A stretch of DNA of 64,000 nucleotides from Myxococcus guangdongensis. Its GTDB lineage: Bacteria > Myxococcota > Myxococcia > Myxococcales > Myxococcaceae. The stretch spans positions 805,834-869,833 of the forward strand of contig NZ_JAJVKW010000004.1 of the NCBI RefSeq assembly GCF_024198255.1, read 5' to 3'. Below the pieces are notes generated by a model. It did no database searches, had not been told where the DNA came from, and saw only the letters and a list, made by a program, of their open reading frames with translations. The number at the start of each line of letters is the position of its first letter. The first letter of the stretch is position 1. Below are positions 8,142-16,668 of the stretch, one piece after another. Both the position numbers and the translations under genes were made by a program.

Positions 8142-9650
8142 ATGACCGCCCGCATCGATGGCAAGCCACGCCCGCACGTCGGGAGCCCCCAGAAGCTGGA
8201 GTCCGCGTCCAACACGGGGCGTTCTCCTGTCGAGAACAGTGTCGCGGAGCGGGCGCGTCAGGGAGGCGTCGTGGATGCCTTTCAAGGAGCGCGGCTGAGC
8301 GAGCGTTCGCTGGCGAGCCTCGGCAATCCGGTGGCGCTCGCGAAGCAGGCGGAGGCGCGTCCGGTGCTGACGCCCGCGGAGGAGGCGGAGGCGCGGCGGG
8401 CCATCGAGGAGGCGACGGGCAGCGAGAACCCGGAGTCCATCGCGGAGTGGCTGCGGGCGCATCCGGACCCCGCGGAGCAGGCGGCGTTCATGGACATGCT
8501 CTTCGAGTACGGCCCCACGGTGGGCAACATCCTCGAGAACACGGATGACCTGAGTCCCGAGGACCAGAAGATGTTCTCGGAGGCGCTGGACGCGGCCTAT
8601 CGCCGGGGCGCCGTCACGCTCGAGGAGCTGCAGGCGGCGGTCGGCTCCTACGGGAATGGCACCTGGAGCGGCGAGTCCCACTCGATGCTGGCGAAGATTG
8701 TCGCGGGGACGGGCAACCCGGACCTCATCAACGCCTATGTGGAGCGCGAGCTGGAGATCATGAAGGCCGACGGCATGGAGGACCCCGCCAGGGCGGTGGC
8801 CATCGCCACGGCGCTCGCGAGCCTGCCGCCGGACGAACTGCAGAAGTTCCTCGAGCGCAACCCGGACGTCATCCCGTTGGTGCTCCAGAACCTCGAAGAC
8901 CCCAGCGCGTCGCTGGGCGCTGGCGCGTATGAGGCGGTTGGGAAGCTCCTGGACGCGGCCAATGCCATCCAGCCGCCCACGCCCCAGTCCATCCAGGTGT
9001 TCATGGACAGCATCCAGCACCTGGGCGAGAACGAGGACTCCCGCGCCGCGGCGGCCCGGTTCTTCACGCGCAACGCGGATGCGATCCTCTCGGCCGTGTC
9101 GGACGCCTCCGGGGCCATCAGCAGTCGGAGCGCCGGAAAGCTCGCCGAGTTCTTCACGAGGACGCTCTTCACGGAGCCGACCTTCGAGGGACAGGAGGCG
9201 CTACAGCGGTTCGTCGGGCAGAAGCTGGGCGAGATGCAGAAGGCGCTGGAGGCCGAGGCGGACACCAATCCACCCACGCAGGAGGCTCAGCGGCTGGCCC
9301 GGCGCATGGGCAGCCTCGTCGGCGCCATCGAGGGCGGCTTCATGCTCGCCGTCGAGGAGCTGGACAAGCGAAACGAGGCCACCGAGGGACTGGTGGGTTT
9401 GCTCTTCAAGGTCAAGGACCTGCTCCCGGACGTGAAGATTCCCGTGCTGGGCAGCCTGCGGGACCTCACGCTCGACCAGATCCAGGACTGGGTCACGGAG
9501 TCGCTGAAGGAGCATCCGGATGACCCGAAGGATGCGATTCCGTTCCACGTGCTCTTCGGGGAGGCCGTCTCCAATCCCACGCTGGCGACCATCTACGAGA
9601 CCGCCCGGGGCACGGCCCGCGACAACCGCGAGCTCGGCCTGGACGACTGA
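8142..9650 (+). CDS. Hypothetical helical protein
   Basis: I do not recognise this 502-residue protein. The N-terminal ~60 residues are low-complexity and probably disordered (Pro/Ser/Arg-rich). The rest is rich in Ala, Glu and Leu with evenly spaced predicted helices, such as EQAAFMDMLFEYGP, ELQKFLERNPDVIPLVLQNL and SRAAAARFFTRNADAIL, suggesting a helical-repeat scaffold. There is no signal peptide or membrane segment. The ATG at 8142 was chosen over an in-frame TTG at 8103 because a GAGAGG box ends 7 bases before it. It is transcribed alone, convergent with the gene at 9714-11540. Confidence 0.7.
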   Translation: MTARIDGKPRPHVGSPQKLESASNTGRSPVENSVAERARQGGVVDAFQGARLSERSLASLGNPVALAKQAEARPVLTPAEEAEARRAIEEATGSENPESIAEWLRAHPDPAEQAAFMDMLFEYGPTVGNILENTDDLSPEDQKMFSEALDAAYRRGAVTLEELQAAVGSYGNGTWSGESHSMLAKIVAGTGNPDLINAYVERELEIMKADGMEDPARAVAIATALASLPPDELQKFLERNPDVIPLVLQNLEDPSASLGAGAYEAVGKLLDAANAIQPPTPQSIQVFMDSIQHLGENEDSRAAAARFFTRNADAILSAVSDASGAISSRSAGKLAEFFTRTLFTEPTFEGQEALQRFVGQKLGEMQKALEAEADTNPPTQEAQRLARRMGSLVGAIEGGFMLAVEELDKRNEATEGLVGLLFKVKDLLPDVKIPVLGSLRDLTLDQIQDWVTESLKEHPDDPKDAIPFHVLFGEAVSNPTLATIYETARGTARDNRELGLDD

Positions 9651-9713
9651 GCCCGGACGAAACGACACGGCCCCGGCCCTCGAGTGGAGCGCCGGAGCCG
9701 TCGTGGGTGAGGC

Positions 9714-11540
9714 CTACCAGGCCACGCTGTCCAGGTGGACGGTGCCCGTCCAGCCGGCGTTGGTGATGAGCTCGACGCCCAGCTGATACAGCGGCGTGGT
9801 GCTGTCCGAGGGCAGGGGAACCGTCAGCGTGTTCCACGCCCCCGCCTGGAGGCTGCTCGCGTTGGTCCACTTGCCCGTGTAGCGCCAGTTGCTCGTGGCG
9901 CCCTCCAGCGCGAACGGCTGCACGGCGGTGAGCTTGCTCCCGGCGGGAATCCACAGGCGCATCGTCACCACGCCCGCTCGAGGCACGGTGGCGGTCAGGA
10001 CGGACACGACGCCCGTGCCCGCGGTGCCACTGAACGGAATCGCGAGCGAGCGCGTGCCCGCCTGGGGGCGGGTGGTGGTGGACGTGGCGGCCTTCAATGG
10101 CGCACCCGTGGCCGACCACCCCTCGGTGCCGGACTCGAAGCCATACCCACGTCCCGTGCCGCCGCCCGAGCCCGCGTCGGGAGTCCCCGCGTCGATGCCA
10201 CCCGAGCCCGCGTCGCGAGGTCCCCCCGCATCCGGCACCCCCGCGTCCGTGCCGCCGGTACCGCCGTCGGTGCCGGTGCCCGGGACGGGCAGGGTGGAGC
10301 CGGTGGCCGGGAGCGTCAGTCCGCCGGCGGTCAGGAAGGGCGAGGCGTTGCTCTTGAGATAGGGCTGTCCGTTCGCCCCCAGGTCATTGGTGTACGAGCT
10401 CTGTCCGCCCGCGCCCGCGCCGAAGAGCAGCGCGATGACGCCCGCGTTGGCGAACTTGCGTCGGTGCGCGTCTCCGGTCGGTCCGAAGAAATACTCGGTC
10501 CGGTTGTCGCGGTAGCCCGCGCGAGGGGAGCCATCGTTGTTGATGTTGCGGTGCTGCGAGTTGCCGAGCGGAATCTGCCAGAGCACCCAGCGCTTGCCGG
10601 AGGTCTGGTTCATCAGCGTGAGCCACTGGTGGTAGCGATTGAACGAGCGCGAGGCGATGACGGCGTTGTCGTTCGTGTCCCACCACACGTCCTGGCCCCG
10701 GGTGAGCTTGTAGAAGTCCGCGTCCCGGTCCAGCGGATCTCCGACGAGCACGTCATACGTCGCGCCGGTGCTGTTGGCGCCCAGGCCCAGCGGCTTGAGG
10801 AAGTTGACCACCTTGTCCACCTCCGGCTGGAGCGGGTCGCTGATGGAGCAGCAGGAGATGTCCTTGCCGCTGGCCCACGAGGAGATGTGGAGGCCCAGGA
10901 TGACGTTGTTCGCGCCCACGGCCTTGCGCAGCTGCAGGAAGGCGAGCCCCCATCCCGCGACGGTGTCGGGCAGGCCCGCGAGCTCCGGCATGCCTGTCGC
11001 CGCGACGGCGGCGTACGTGTTGGGATTGGAGCTCGTGTAGAACTGGAGCAGGCCCACCGCGTCCGGCTCGATGGGAATCAGCACCGGCCTGCCGTACTCC
11101 TTCGCGCGCTGGAGGAGGATCTTGAAGTCACCGAAGTACCCCCGCATGGTGTCGATGTTCTGCACCTTCGCGAGCGACTCGGCCTCGCCGCCGCCGGGCT
11201 CGGCGAAGAGTTGGTAGAAGACGGGCGCGGGGATGAAGCCCTGCGTGTTGGACTCGGTGAGGAACGTCTTGGCCCACGCGCCATCGCGCTGACCCCAGCC
11301 CCAGTTGTCCACCCAGCCCTTGGTCAGGTAGCGGTAGCGCACGTCCCAGGGGACGCCGCTGTCGCGCATCCAGTTCTGGCCTGCTTCCTCGAAGAGGCCG
11401 ATGGACAGGCGATTGGGGAGGCCGGTGGGCACCGGGCCCTTCACGCCGGGCGGCGCGGCTTGAGCGAACGCGGACGATACAGCCAGGGTCGTGCAGGTCA
11501 TCGCCAGCACGGCGACGGTTCTTCGGAGCGTTGATCTCAT
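9714..11540 (-). CDS. Secreted glycoside-hydrolase-like protein with C-terminal carbohydrate-binding-like domain
   Basis: A 608-residue secreted protein. The signal peptide runs through about residue 27 and ends AVSSAFAQA. The body (about 30-400) looks like a (beta/alpha)8-type glycosidase fold, with strand-end motifs RPVLIPIEPDAVG, NVILGLHISSWASG and KRWVLWQIPLGNSQH; the Glu in the first is a candidate catalytic residue. A Gly/Asp/Ala/Pro linker (repeated DAG and PDAG units) follows. The last ~150 residues form a beta-sandwich domain resembling carbohydrate-binding modules (YGFESGTEGW...NAGWTGTVHLDSVAW). The ATG at 11540 was preferred over a GTG at 11549. I cannot place it in a numbered GH family; substrate unknown. 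It is monocistronic. Confidence 0.6.
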   Translation of the reverse strand: MRSTLRRTVAVLAMTCTTLAVSSAFAQAAPPGVKGPVPTGLPNRLSIGLFEEAGQNWMRDSGVPWDVRYRYLTKGWVDNWGWGQRDGAWAKTFLTESNTQGFIPAPVFYQLFAEPGGGEAESLAKVQNIDTMRGYFGDFKILLQRAKEYGRPVLIPIEPDAVGLLQFYTSSNPNTYAAVAATGMPELAGLPDTVAGWGLAFLQLRKAVGANNVILGLHISSWASGKDISCCSISDPLQPEVDKVVNFLKPLGLGANSTGATYDVLVGDPLDRDADFYKLTRGQDVWWDTNDNAVIASRSFNRYHQWLTLMNQTSGKRWVLWQIPLGNSQHRNINNDGSPRAGYRDNRTEYFFGPTGDAHRRKFANAGVIALLFGAGAGGQSSYTNDLGANGQPYLKSNASPFLTAGGLTLPATGSTLPVPGTGTDGGTGGTDAGVPDAGGPRDAGSGGIDAGTPDAGSGGGTGRGYGFESGTEGWSATGAPLKAATSTTTRPQAGTRSLAIPFSGTAGTGVVSVLTATVPRAGVVTMRLWIPAGSKLTAVQPFALEGATSNWRYTGKWTNASSLQAGAWNTLTVPLPSDSTTPLYQLGVELITNAGWTGTVHLDSVAW

Positions 11541-11635
11541 GCCCCTCACTACAAACGGCGTGCGGTCGCCACGCCGGTTGCCCGCACCCGGAGCCTCGTC
11601 GCTTGCTCCACGTCCGAGGCCTCAGCCTCTCGGTG

Positions 11636-12199
11636 TCACGGGCCGGGGCAGGCGAGGCCCGGCTCGGGCGCGTCCGTGTCCTGGAAGGCGAGCAGGCAGC
11701 GGAGCGCTTCTGGATCCGCCGAATCCGCCAGGTATGTGCGCCGCCACAGCATCGCGGCCACGCGCTGGGGGATTCGCGGGTCCTGCGCGATGAGCGCGCG
11801 TCGCACGCCGTTGGCGCCGATGGGCACGGTGGCCGCCGCGGCCTCGAGCTTCGCCACTTCGTCGGGACACCCGTCCGGGCAGTTGTAGAGGAACACCGCG
11901 TGCCCGTGCTCCAGGTTGTGGACGTACAGGCAGCGCGACACCGGCTCGTCGTAGATTCCACAGCGGGCCACGCTGGCGCAGTGCGGACCGGAGTTCGGCG
12001 GGTTCTCCCCATTGCCACAGGCGGGGCTGTCGCAGACCGCCAGATGTCCGGACGACGTCTGCACGGAGAGGGGGAAGCTGTACTTGTCGCAGCCACCGGG
12101 CGCCGCGTCCGAGGAGTCGCAGGCGGACAGGGAGATGAGCGCGAGGAGCGAGGGCAGGGTGAGGAGGCGTTGGGCGTGCACGCCCCCGTCATACCGCAT
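11636..12199 (-). CDS. DUF3105-type lipoprotein
   Basis: A 187-residue envelope protein. A lipoprotein signal peptide ends in LISLSAC, giving a lipidated Cys at about residue 27. The mature part has several cysteines and the motif YVHNLEHGHAVFLYNC near residues 90-105, matching the DUF3105 family core (HNLEHG), whose His residues may bind metal. The start at 12199 overlaps the stop of the upstream DHH phosphoesterase gene by one base (TGATG), so they are co-translated. Function unknown. The large number of Cys suggests disulfides in the periplasm. Confidence 0.7.
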   Translation of the reverse strand: MRYDGGVHAQRLLTLPSLLALISLSACDSSDAAPGGCDKYSFPLSVQTSSGHLAVCDSPACGNGENPPNSGPHCASVARCGIYDEPVSRCLYVHNLEHGHAVFLYNCPDGCPDEVAKLEAAAATVPIGANGVRRALIAQDPRIPQRVAAMLWRRTYLADSADPEALRCLLAFQDTDAPEPGLACPGP

Positions 12200-13299
12200 C
12201 AGCCGGGGAACGCGCCGCGACGCTCCACGTCCTGTGCGCGCAGCCCGGGCAGCCCCACGGCCTCGGCGAAGCGGAGGAAGTCGGACTGGCTCAGGCTCCC
12301 TCCCGTGGCGCGAGCATGGCCGTGGCCCAGCTCCTCGCCCATGGGCGGCAGGTCCAGGCCCTGGATGAAGGCCCTCAGGTCGATGGGCGCATGGCTGCGC
12401 ATCGCGAAGTTCACGCGGCCGGGCAGATAGCCCGTATTGGCCGCGATGACGATGTGCTCGGGCAACCGCTGCGTCCAACGGACGGCCACCAGCGGATGAA
12501 CCTGCGCCTCCGAGCTGAACAGGAGCAGCGCCACGCGCGAGGCGACGCGGGGCGGAGTGCGAGCACACCGCTCGACCTCGCGGCGCACCTCCACGCGGCA
12601 GTCGTGCAGTTCGTCCACGCCGGGCACTCGGCCCTCGGAGATGTCCTTCGCGGCCCCGGCGCGCAGCAGGACCTCCAGCGCCCGAGGCGCGGCGAAGCGG
12701 GCCGAGCGTCGAGCCGCGTTGACCAGGGACACCGTCTCCGTCACCGCCTTGCGGTTCGCGCGGCGCAGCGCGTCCTTGAGGAACGGCATGGGGGCATCCG
12801 CGCCCAGGTCTCCCACGGTGCCGAGCACCGCGAGCCACTCCAACGGCCCTGGCACGACGAGCGGCGACACGAGCACGTAGGTGAGCAGGCTGCTGCTCGC
12901 GATGGGCTCATGGCCGAACGCGGTGACGATCCGGGTTTCGGGAGGAAAGGACTCCGCCGCGTGGTGGTCCACGATGAGGGTGGGGACGGCGGGCAGCAGC
13001 GGCGCGGGTCGGCTGCCCATGTCGAGGACGACGAGCGCCTCGGGCTTCGTCGCGCGCAACCGCTCCAGGAACCCGGGCGAGTGGGCGTGCTCTCCCTTCC
13101 CGGGGACACGGACCGCGACGCGAGCACCCACGGCCTCGAGCGCACGCACCATGAGCACGCCGGACGCCAGCCCATCCACATCCGAGTGGGGCGCCACCAG
13201 CACCCGCTTGCCGCGCTGGGCTTGAATGAAGCGTCGGGCCTCGGCGAGCGCATCCTCGGACGCGGGCCAGGCGGGGTCCTTCGTGTGACCGAGCAACAT
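12199..13299 (-). CDS. DHH-family phosphoesterase (RecJ-like)
   Basis: A 366-residue DHH/DHHA1 phosphoesterase. Metal-binding motifs run in order: PHSDVDG (about 37-43, motif I), VLDMGS (about 91-96), the signature VDHHAA (about 110-115), and GTVGDLGAD (about 160-168). The C-terminal DHHA1-like domain ends with GHGHARATGGSLSQSD. The family includes RecJ exonucleases, nano-RNases and cyclic-dinucleotide phosphodiesterases. This length without an OB-fold extension favours a RecJ-like or NrnA-like single-chain enzyme, but the substrate cannot be fixed. It starts at ATG 13299 and is divergent from the UV endonuclease gene. Confidence 0.75.
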   Translation of the reverse strand: MLLGHTKDPAWPASEDALAEARRFIQAQRGKRVLVAPHSDVDGLASGVLMVRALEAVGARVAVRVPGKGEHAHSPGFLERLRATKPEALVVLDMGSRPAPLLPAVPTLIVDHHAAESFPPETRIVTAFGHEPIASSSLLTYVLVSPLVVPGPLEWLAVLGTVGDLGADAPMPFLKDALRRANRKAVTETVSLVNAARRSARFAAPRALEVLLRAGAAKDISEGRVPGVDELHDCRVEVRREVERCARTPPRVASRVALLLFSSEAQVHPLVAVRWTQRLPEHIVIAANTGYLPGRVNFAMRSHAPIDLRAFIQGLDLPPMGEELGHGHARATGGSLSQSDFLRFAEAVGLPGLRAQDVERRGAFPG

Positions 13300-13399
13300 G
13301 CCTTCAAGCTGTAATGCCTGCCTCTGACAGCAGGAGGCGCGGCCCGGGGGCCTGCCTGCTCCACGAGCGTGCCCGAGTGGGGCCGGTGGCCCGCTGTGC

Positions 13400-14371
13400 G
13401 TGGGCCCGGTCGTGGCGAGCTTGTCCCAGGTGATGGAAGCCTTTGACTCCTATCGACTCGGCTATGTCGCGCAGAGCCTGACGCTGGGCGTGAGCGCGGG
13501 GCACACGTGCCGCCTGGCGGGCGCCACGCCCCAACGCCTGGAGTCGCTCATCGCCCAGAATCTCGAGGAGCTCCAGCGCCTGCTCGAGTTCAACGCCTCG
13601 CGAGGCATCGAGGTGTTCCGCATCGGCTCCTCGCTCATCCCGTTCGCCTCGCACCCGGTGAACACGCTCCCGTGGTGGAAGACCTTCGGCCGCGACTTCG
13701 AGCACCTGGCCCGCCTCGCGCGGCGCTCACATCAACGCCTGTCGATGCATCCCTCGCCAGCCGGAGCCTCGCTGTCGTCACGGCACGCACGCGTTCGCGA
13801 GGCCTCGCTGGCGGAGCTCCGCTACGGCGCGCGTGTGTTGGATTTGCTGGAGGCCGGGCCCGAGTCGCGCGTGGTGCTCCACGTCGGCGGGGCCGCGCCG
13901 ACCCGCGAGGAGGCTTTCGTGGCGGCACACCGCTTCCTGGAGGAGATGCCCGAGTCGGTGCGCGAGCGGATCACCGTCGAGCACGACGACAAGGTGTGGA
14001 GCGCGCGAGAGGTCCTGCCCCTCGCGCGCGAGCACGGTGTCCCGATGGTGGGCGACAACCTCCACAACGCGGTCCTCGCCTCGACGCCTGTGATGTCATT
14101 GAAGGAGCTCTTGCGCGAAGCCGCGTCGACCTGGACGGCGTTGGACCTGCGGCCCAAGTTCCATCTGGCCAGCCAGCGTCCCCAGGCGCGGGCCGGGGCC
14201 CACTCGGACCGGGTGGACCCCGTGGACTTCCGGAAGATGGTGGCCGCGCTGCCCGTGCCGGCGGACCTGATGCTGGAGGCGAAGGAGAAGGACGTCGCGG
14301 TTTTCGCATTGCGTCAGCTTGCGAACGAACGCCGCGGCCGACGCGGTGGGGCGGGCGCGCCGGCGCCGTAG
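13400..14371 (+). CDS. uvsE: UV damage endonuclease UvsE/UvdE
   Basis: A protein of about 312-323 residues in the UvdE family, which nicks DNA 5' of UV photoproducts in an alternative excision pathway. Conserved stretches are RLGYVAQSLTLG at the N-terminus, FRIGSSLIPFASHPVN, RLSMHPSPAGASLSS, VVLHVGGAAPTREEA, ITVEHDDKVWSAREVLPLA and RPKFHLASQRPQARAGAHSDRVDP. The metal-site residues usually written as END.DK and D.HH appear here as EHDDK and DNLHN, an unusual variant. The GTG at 13400 is the first start; an ATG at 13433 (AGG two bases upstream) would put RLGYV close to the N-terminus and may be the true start. It is divergent from the DHH phosphoesterase. Confidence 0.8.
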   Translation: MGPVVASLSQVMEAFDSYRLGYVAQSLTLGVSAGHTCRLAGATPQRLESLIAQNLEELQRLLEFNASRGIEVFRIGSSLIPFASHPVNTLPWWKTFGRDFEHLARLARRSHQRLSMHPSPAGASLSSRHARVREASLAELRYGARVLDLLEAGPESRVVLHVGGAAPTREEAFVAAHRFLEEMPESVRERITVEHDDKVWSAREVLPLAREHGVPMVGDNLHNAVLASTPVMSLKELLREAASTWTALDLRPKFHLASQRPQARAGAHSDRVDPVDFRKMVAALPVPADLMLEAKEKDVAVFALRQLANERRGRRGGAGAPAP

Positions 14372-14423
14372 ACATTGTTTTCTTGGATGTGTTCGGCCAG
14401 CGGTTCCTCTACGGTCCGCGTCC

Positions 14424-16256
14424 ATGAACCGGACCCGACTCACGCAGTCGTTGCTTCGCTCGGCCCTCGCGGCCCTGGCGCTGACCGCCGCCCCTGGTCT
14501 CGCCCAGACGCCCGCCGCCAAGGCCACGCCCGAAGAGGCCAGGCAGTTCGTCGAGAAGGTGAACGCGGACCTCAAGCGCCTGTGGACGAAGCAGGCCACC
14601 GCCGAGTGGATCAAGTCCACGTACATCACGGACGACACCGAGCGGAACGCCGCCTACGTCAACGAGGAGGTGCTCGGCTACGTCAACGGCGCCATCAAGG
14701 ACGCGCGCCGCTTCGACGGGCTGAAGCTCGACACCGACACCGCGCGCATGCTGCACCTGCTCCGCGTGTCCCAGGCGCTGCCCGCCCCGTCGGACGCGAA
14801 GAAGCGCGCGGAGCTGGCCACCACGGCCGCGAAGCTCGAGGGCCTCTACGGCAAGGGCAAGTACTGCGGCGCCGACGGCAAGGGGAAGTGCCGCGACCTG
14901 GAGGAGCTCTCCGACGTCATGGCGGAGAGCCGCGACTACGCCGCGCTGCTCGACGCGTGGCAGGGCTGGCACTCCATCTCCCGCCCCATGCGCCCGCTGT
15001 ACGAGAACCTGGTCACCATCTCCAACGACGGCGCCAAGGACATCGGCTTCAATGATCTGGGCACGCTGTGGCGCTCCGGCTACGACATGCCGCCGGCGGA
15101 GTTCGAGAAGGAGGCCCAGCGCCTGTGGGGCCAGGTGAAGCCCCTGTATGACGACCTGCACTGCTACGTGCGCGGGCGGCTGGCCAAGCAGTACGGCGCG
15201 GACAAGGTGCCCGCGGGCAAGCCCATTCCGGCGCACCTCCTGGGCAACATGTGGGCCCAGGAGTGGAACAACATCTACCCCCTGGTGGAGCCGTTCCCCG
15301 GTCAGGCCAGCCTGGACGTGGACGCCGCGCTGAAGGCGCAGAGCTACGACGCGCTGAAGATGGTGCGACTGGGGGAGAAGTTCTTCACCTCGCTCGGCCT
15401 CAAGCCGCTGCCGGAGACCTTCTTCGAGCGCTCGCAGTTCACCAAGCCGAGGGATCGCGACGTCGTCTGCCACGCCAGCGCCTGGGACGTGACGTACGAG
15501 AACGACCTGCGCATCAAGATGTGCATCAAGCCCACCGAGGAGGACCTGGTCACCATCCACCACGAGCTGGGCCACAACTACTACTACACGTACTACTACA
15601 ACCTGCCCGTGCTCTATCAGGCCGGCGCCAACGACGGCTTCCACGAGGCCATCGGCGACGCGCTGACGCTGTCCATCACTCCCGCGTACCTCCAGCAGGT
15701 CGGCCTGCTCAAGGAGGTGGCGAAGAACGACAAGAACCTCATCAACCTCCAGCTCAAGGACGCGCTGGAGAAGGTGGCGTTCCTGCCCTTCGGCCTGCTC
15801 GTGGACCAGTGGCGCTGGGAGGTCTTCTCCGGCCGCGTGAAGCCGGCGGACTACAACAAGTCCTGGTGGACCCTCCGGCAGAAGTACCAGGGCGTGGCCG
15901 CGCCGGTGGCCCGCTCCGAGCAGGACTTCGACGCGGGCGCCAAGTACCACGTCCCCGCCAACGTCCCCTACACGCGCTACTTCCTGGCCCGCATCCTCCA
16001 GTTCCAGTTCCACAAGGCCCTGTGCGAGGCCTCCGGCTACAAGGGCCCCCTCCACGAGTGCTCCATCTACGGGAACAAGGAGGCCGGAAAGCGCCTCCAG
16101 GCGATGCTGGAGCTCGGCGCCAGCAAGCCCTGGCCGGACGCGCTCCAGGTCGTCACGGGGACGCGCCGCATGGATGCAACGCCGTTGCTGGATTATTTCA
16201 GCCCGCTGCGTCAGTGGCTGAAGACCCAGAACAAGGGCCAGAAGTGCGGATGGTGA
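14424..16256 (+). CDS. M2-family peptidyl-dipeptidase (ACE-like)
   Basis: A 610-residue zinc metallopeptidase of the angiotensin-converting-enzyme family (M2), which removes C-terminal dipeptides. The signal peptide ends around TAAPGLAQT (about residue 27), so the enzyme is periplasmic or secreted. The zinc site is HELGH at 380-384 with Glu408 as third ligand; this His384-to-Glu408 spacing of 24 matches mammalian ACE. KYCGADGKGKC, ISRPMRPLYENLV and the late YTRYFLARILQFQFHKALC are also family-typical. The ATG at 14424 was chosen because the signal peptide begins there; the open frame upstream is Arg-rich and unrelated. It is followed by the cold-shock gene after 117 bases. Confidence 0.9.
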   Translation: MNRTRLTQSLLRSALAALALTAAPGLAQTPAAKATPEEARQFVEKVNADLKRLWTKQATAEWIKSTYITDDTERNAAYVNEEVLGYVNGAIKDARRFDGLKLDTDTARMLHLLRVSQALPAPSDAKKRAELATTAAKLEGLYGKGKYCGADGKGKCRDLEELSDVMAESRDYAALLDAWQGWHSISRPMRPLYENLVTISNDGAKDIGFNDLGTLWRSGYDMPPAEFEKEAQRLWGQVKPLYDDLHCYVRGRLAKQYGADKVPAGKPIPAHLLGNMWAQEWNNIYPLVEPFPGQASLDVDAALKAQSYDALKMVRLGEKFFTSLGLKPLPETFFERSQFTKPRDRDVVCHASAWDVTYENDLRIKMCIKPTEEDLVTIHHELGHNYYYTYYYNLPVLYQAGANDGFHEAIGDALTLSITPAYLQQVGLLKEVAKNDKNLINLQLKDALEKVAFLPFGLLVDQWRWEVFSGRVKPADYNKSWWTLRQKYQGVAAPVARSEQDFDAGAKYHVPANVPYTRYFLARILQFQFHKALCEASGYKGPLHECSIYGNKEAGKRLQAMLELGASKPWPDALQVVTGTRRMDATPLLDYFSPLRQWLKTQNKGQKCGW

Positions 16257-16328
16257 AGGTCCCTGGTGGACTTCCCGGGGAAAGGCCGCATACATTCTCG
16301 GAGTCCGTTAGAGTTCGCTCGGTAGGAC

Positions 16329-16351
16329 CGGACGGCGGATTTTCGCGTCCG
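16329..16351 (+). promoter_or_regulatory. Hairpin in the csp 5' leader
   Basis: Arms CGGACG (16329-16334) and CGTCCG (16346-16351) flank an 11-base loop, 23 bases before the cold-shock protein ATG. Cold-shock mRNAs often carry structured leaders. This one is a candidate only; no clear promoter was fixed in the 117-base gap. Confidence 0.3.
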
Positions 16352-16373
16352 TGACGAAAGAAGAAGAAAGCAA

Positions 16374-16577
16374 ATGGCTACTGGTACCGTGAAGTGGTTC
16401 AACGATGCGAAGGGCTTTGGCTTCATCACCCAGGATGGCGGTGGTGAGGACGTGTTCTGCCACCACACCGCCATCAACATGGATGGCTTCCGCACCCTCC
16501 AGGAGGGGCAGAAGGTGGAGTTCGAGGTCGCCCGCGGCCCCAAGGGTCTTCAGGCGCAGAACGTCCGCGCTGCCTGA
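16374..16577 (+). CDS. Cold-shock domain protein
   Basis: A 67-residue CspA-type single-stranded nucleic acid-binding protein. RNP1 is KGFGFIT (about 13-19) and RNP2 is DVFCHH (about 26-31), where the usual Val-Phe-Val-His is changed to a Cys-containing version. The start [10 protein letters not shown] is canonical. The family melts RNA secondary structure and acts as a chaperone for mRNA. The gene sits between two metallopeptidase genes with its own leader and is probably monocistronic. Confidence 0.95.
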   Translation: MATGTVKWFNDAKGFGFITQDGGGEDVFCHHTAINMDGFRTLQEGQKVEFEVARGPKGLQAQNVRAA

Positions 16578-16668
16578 TTCCCGGCGTCGTTCGTAACGAC
16601 TTCCTGGATGCATCATGAGGGTCCGGCCTGCCAAGGGTCGGGCCCTTCGTGCTTTCTCGGAGCTGTCC

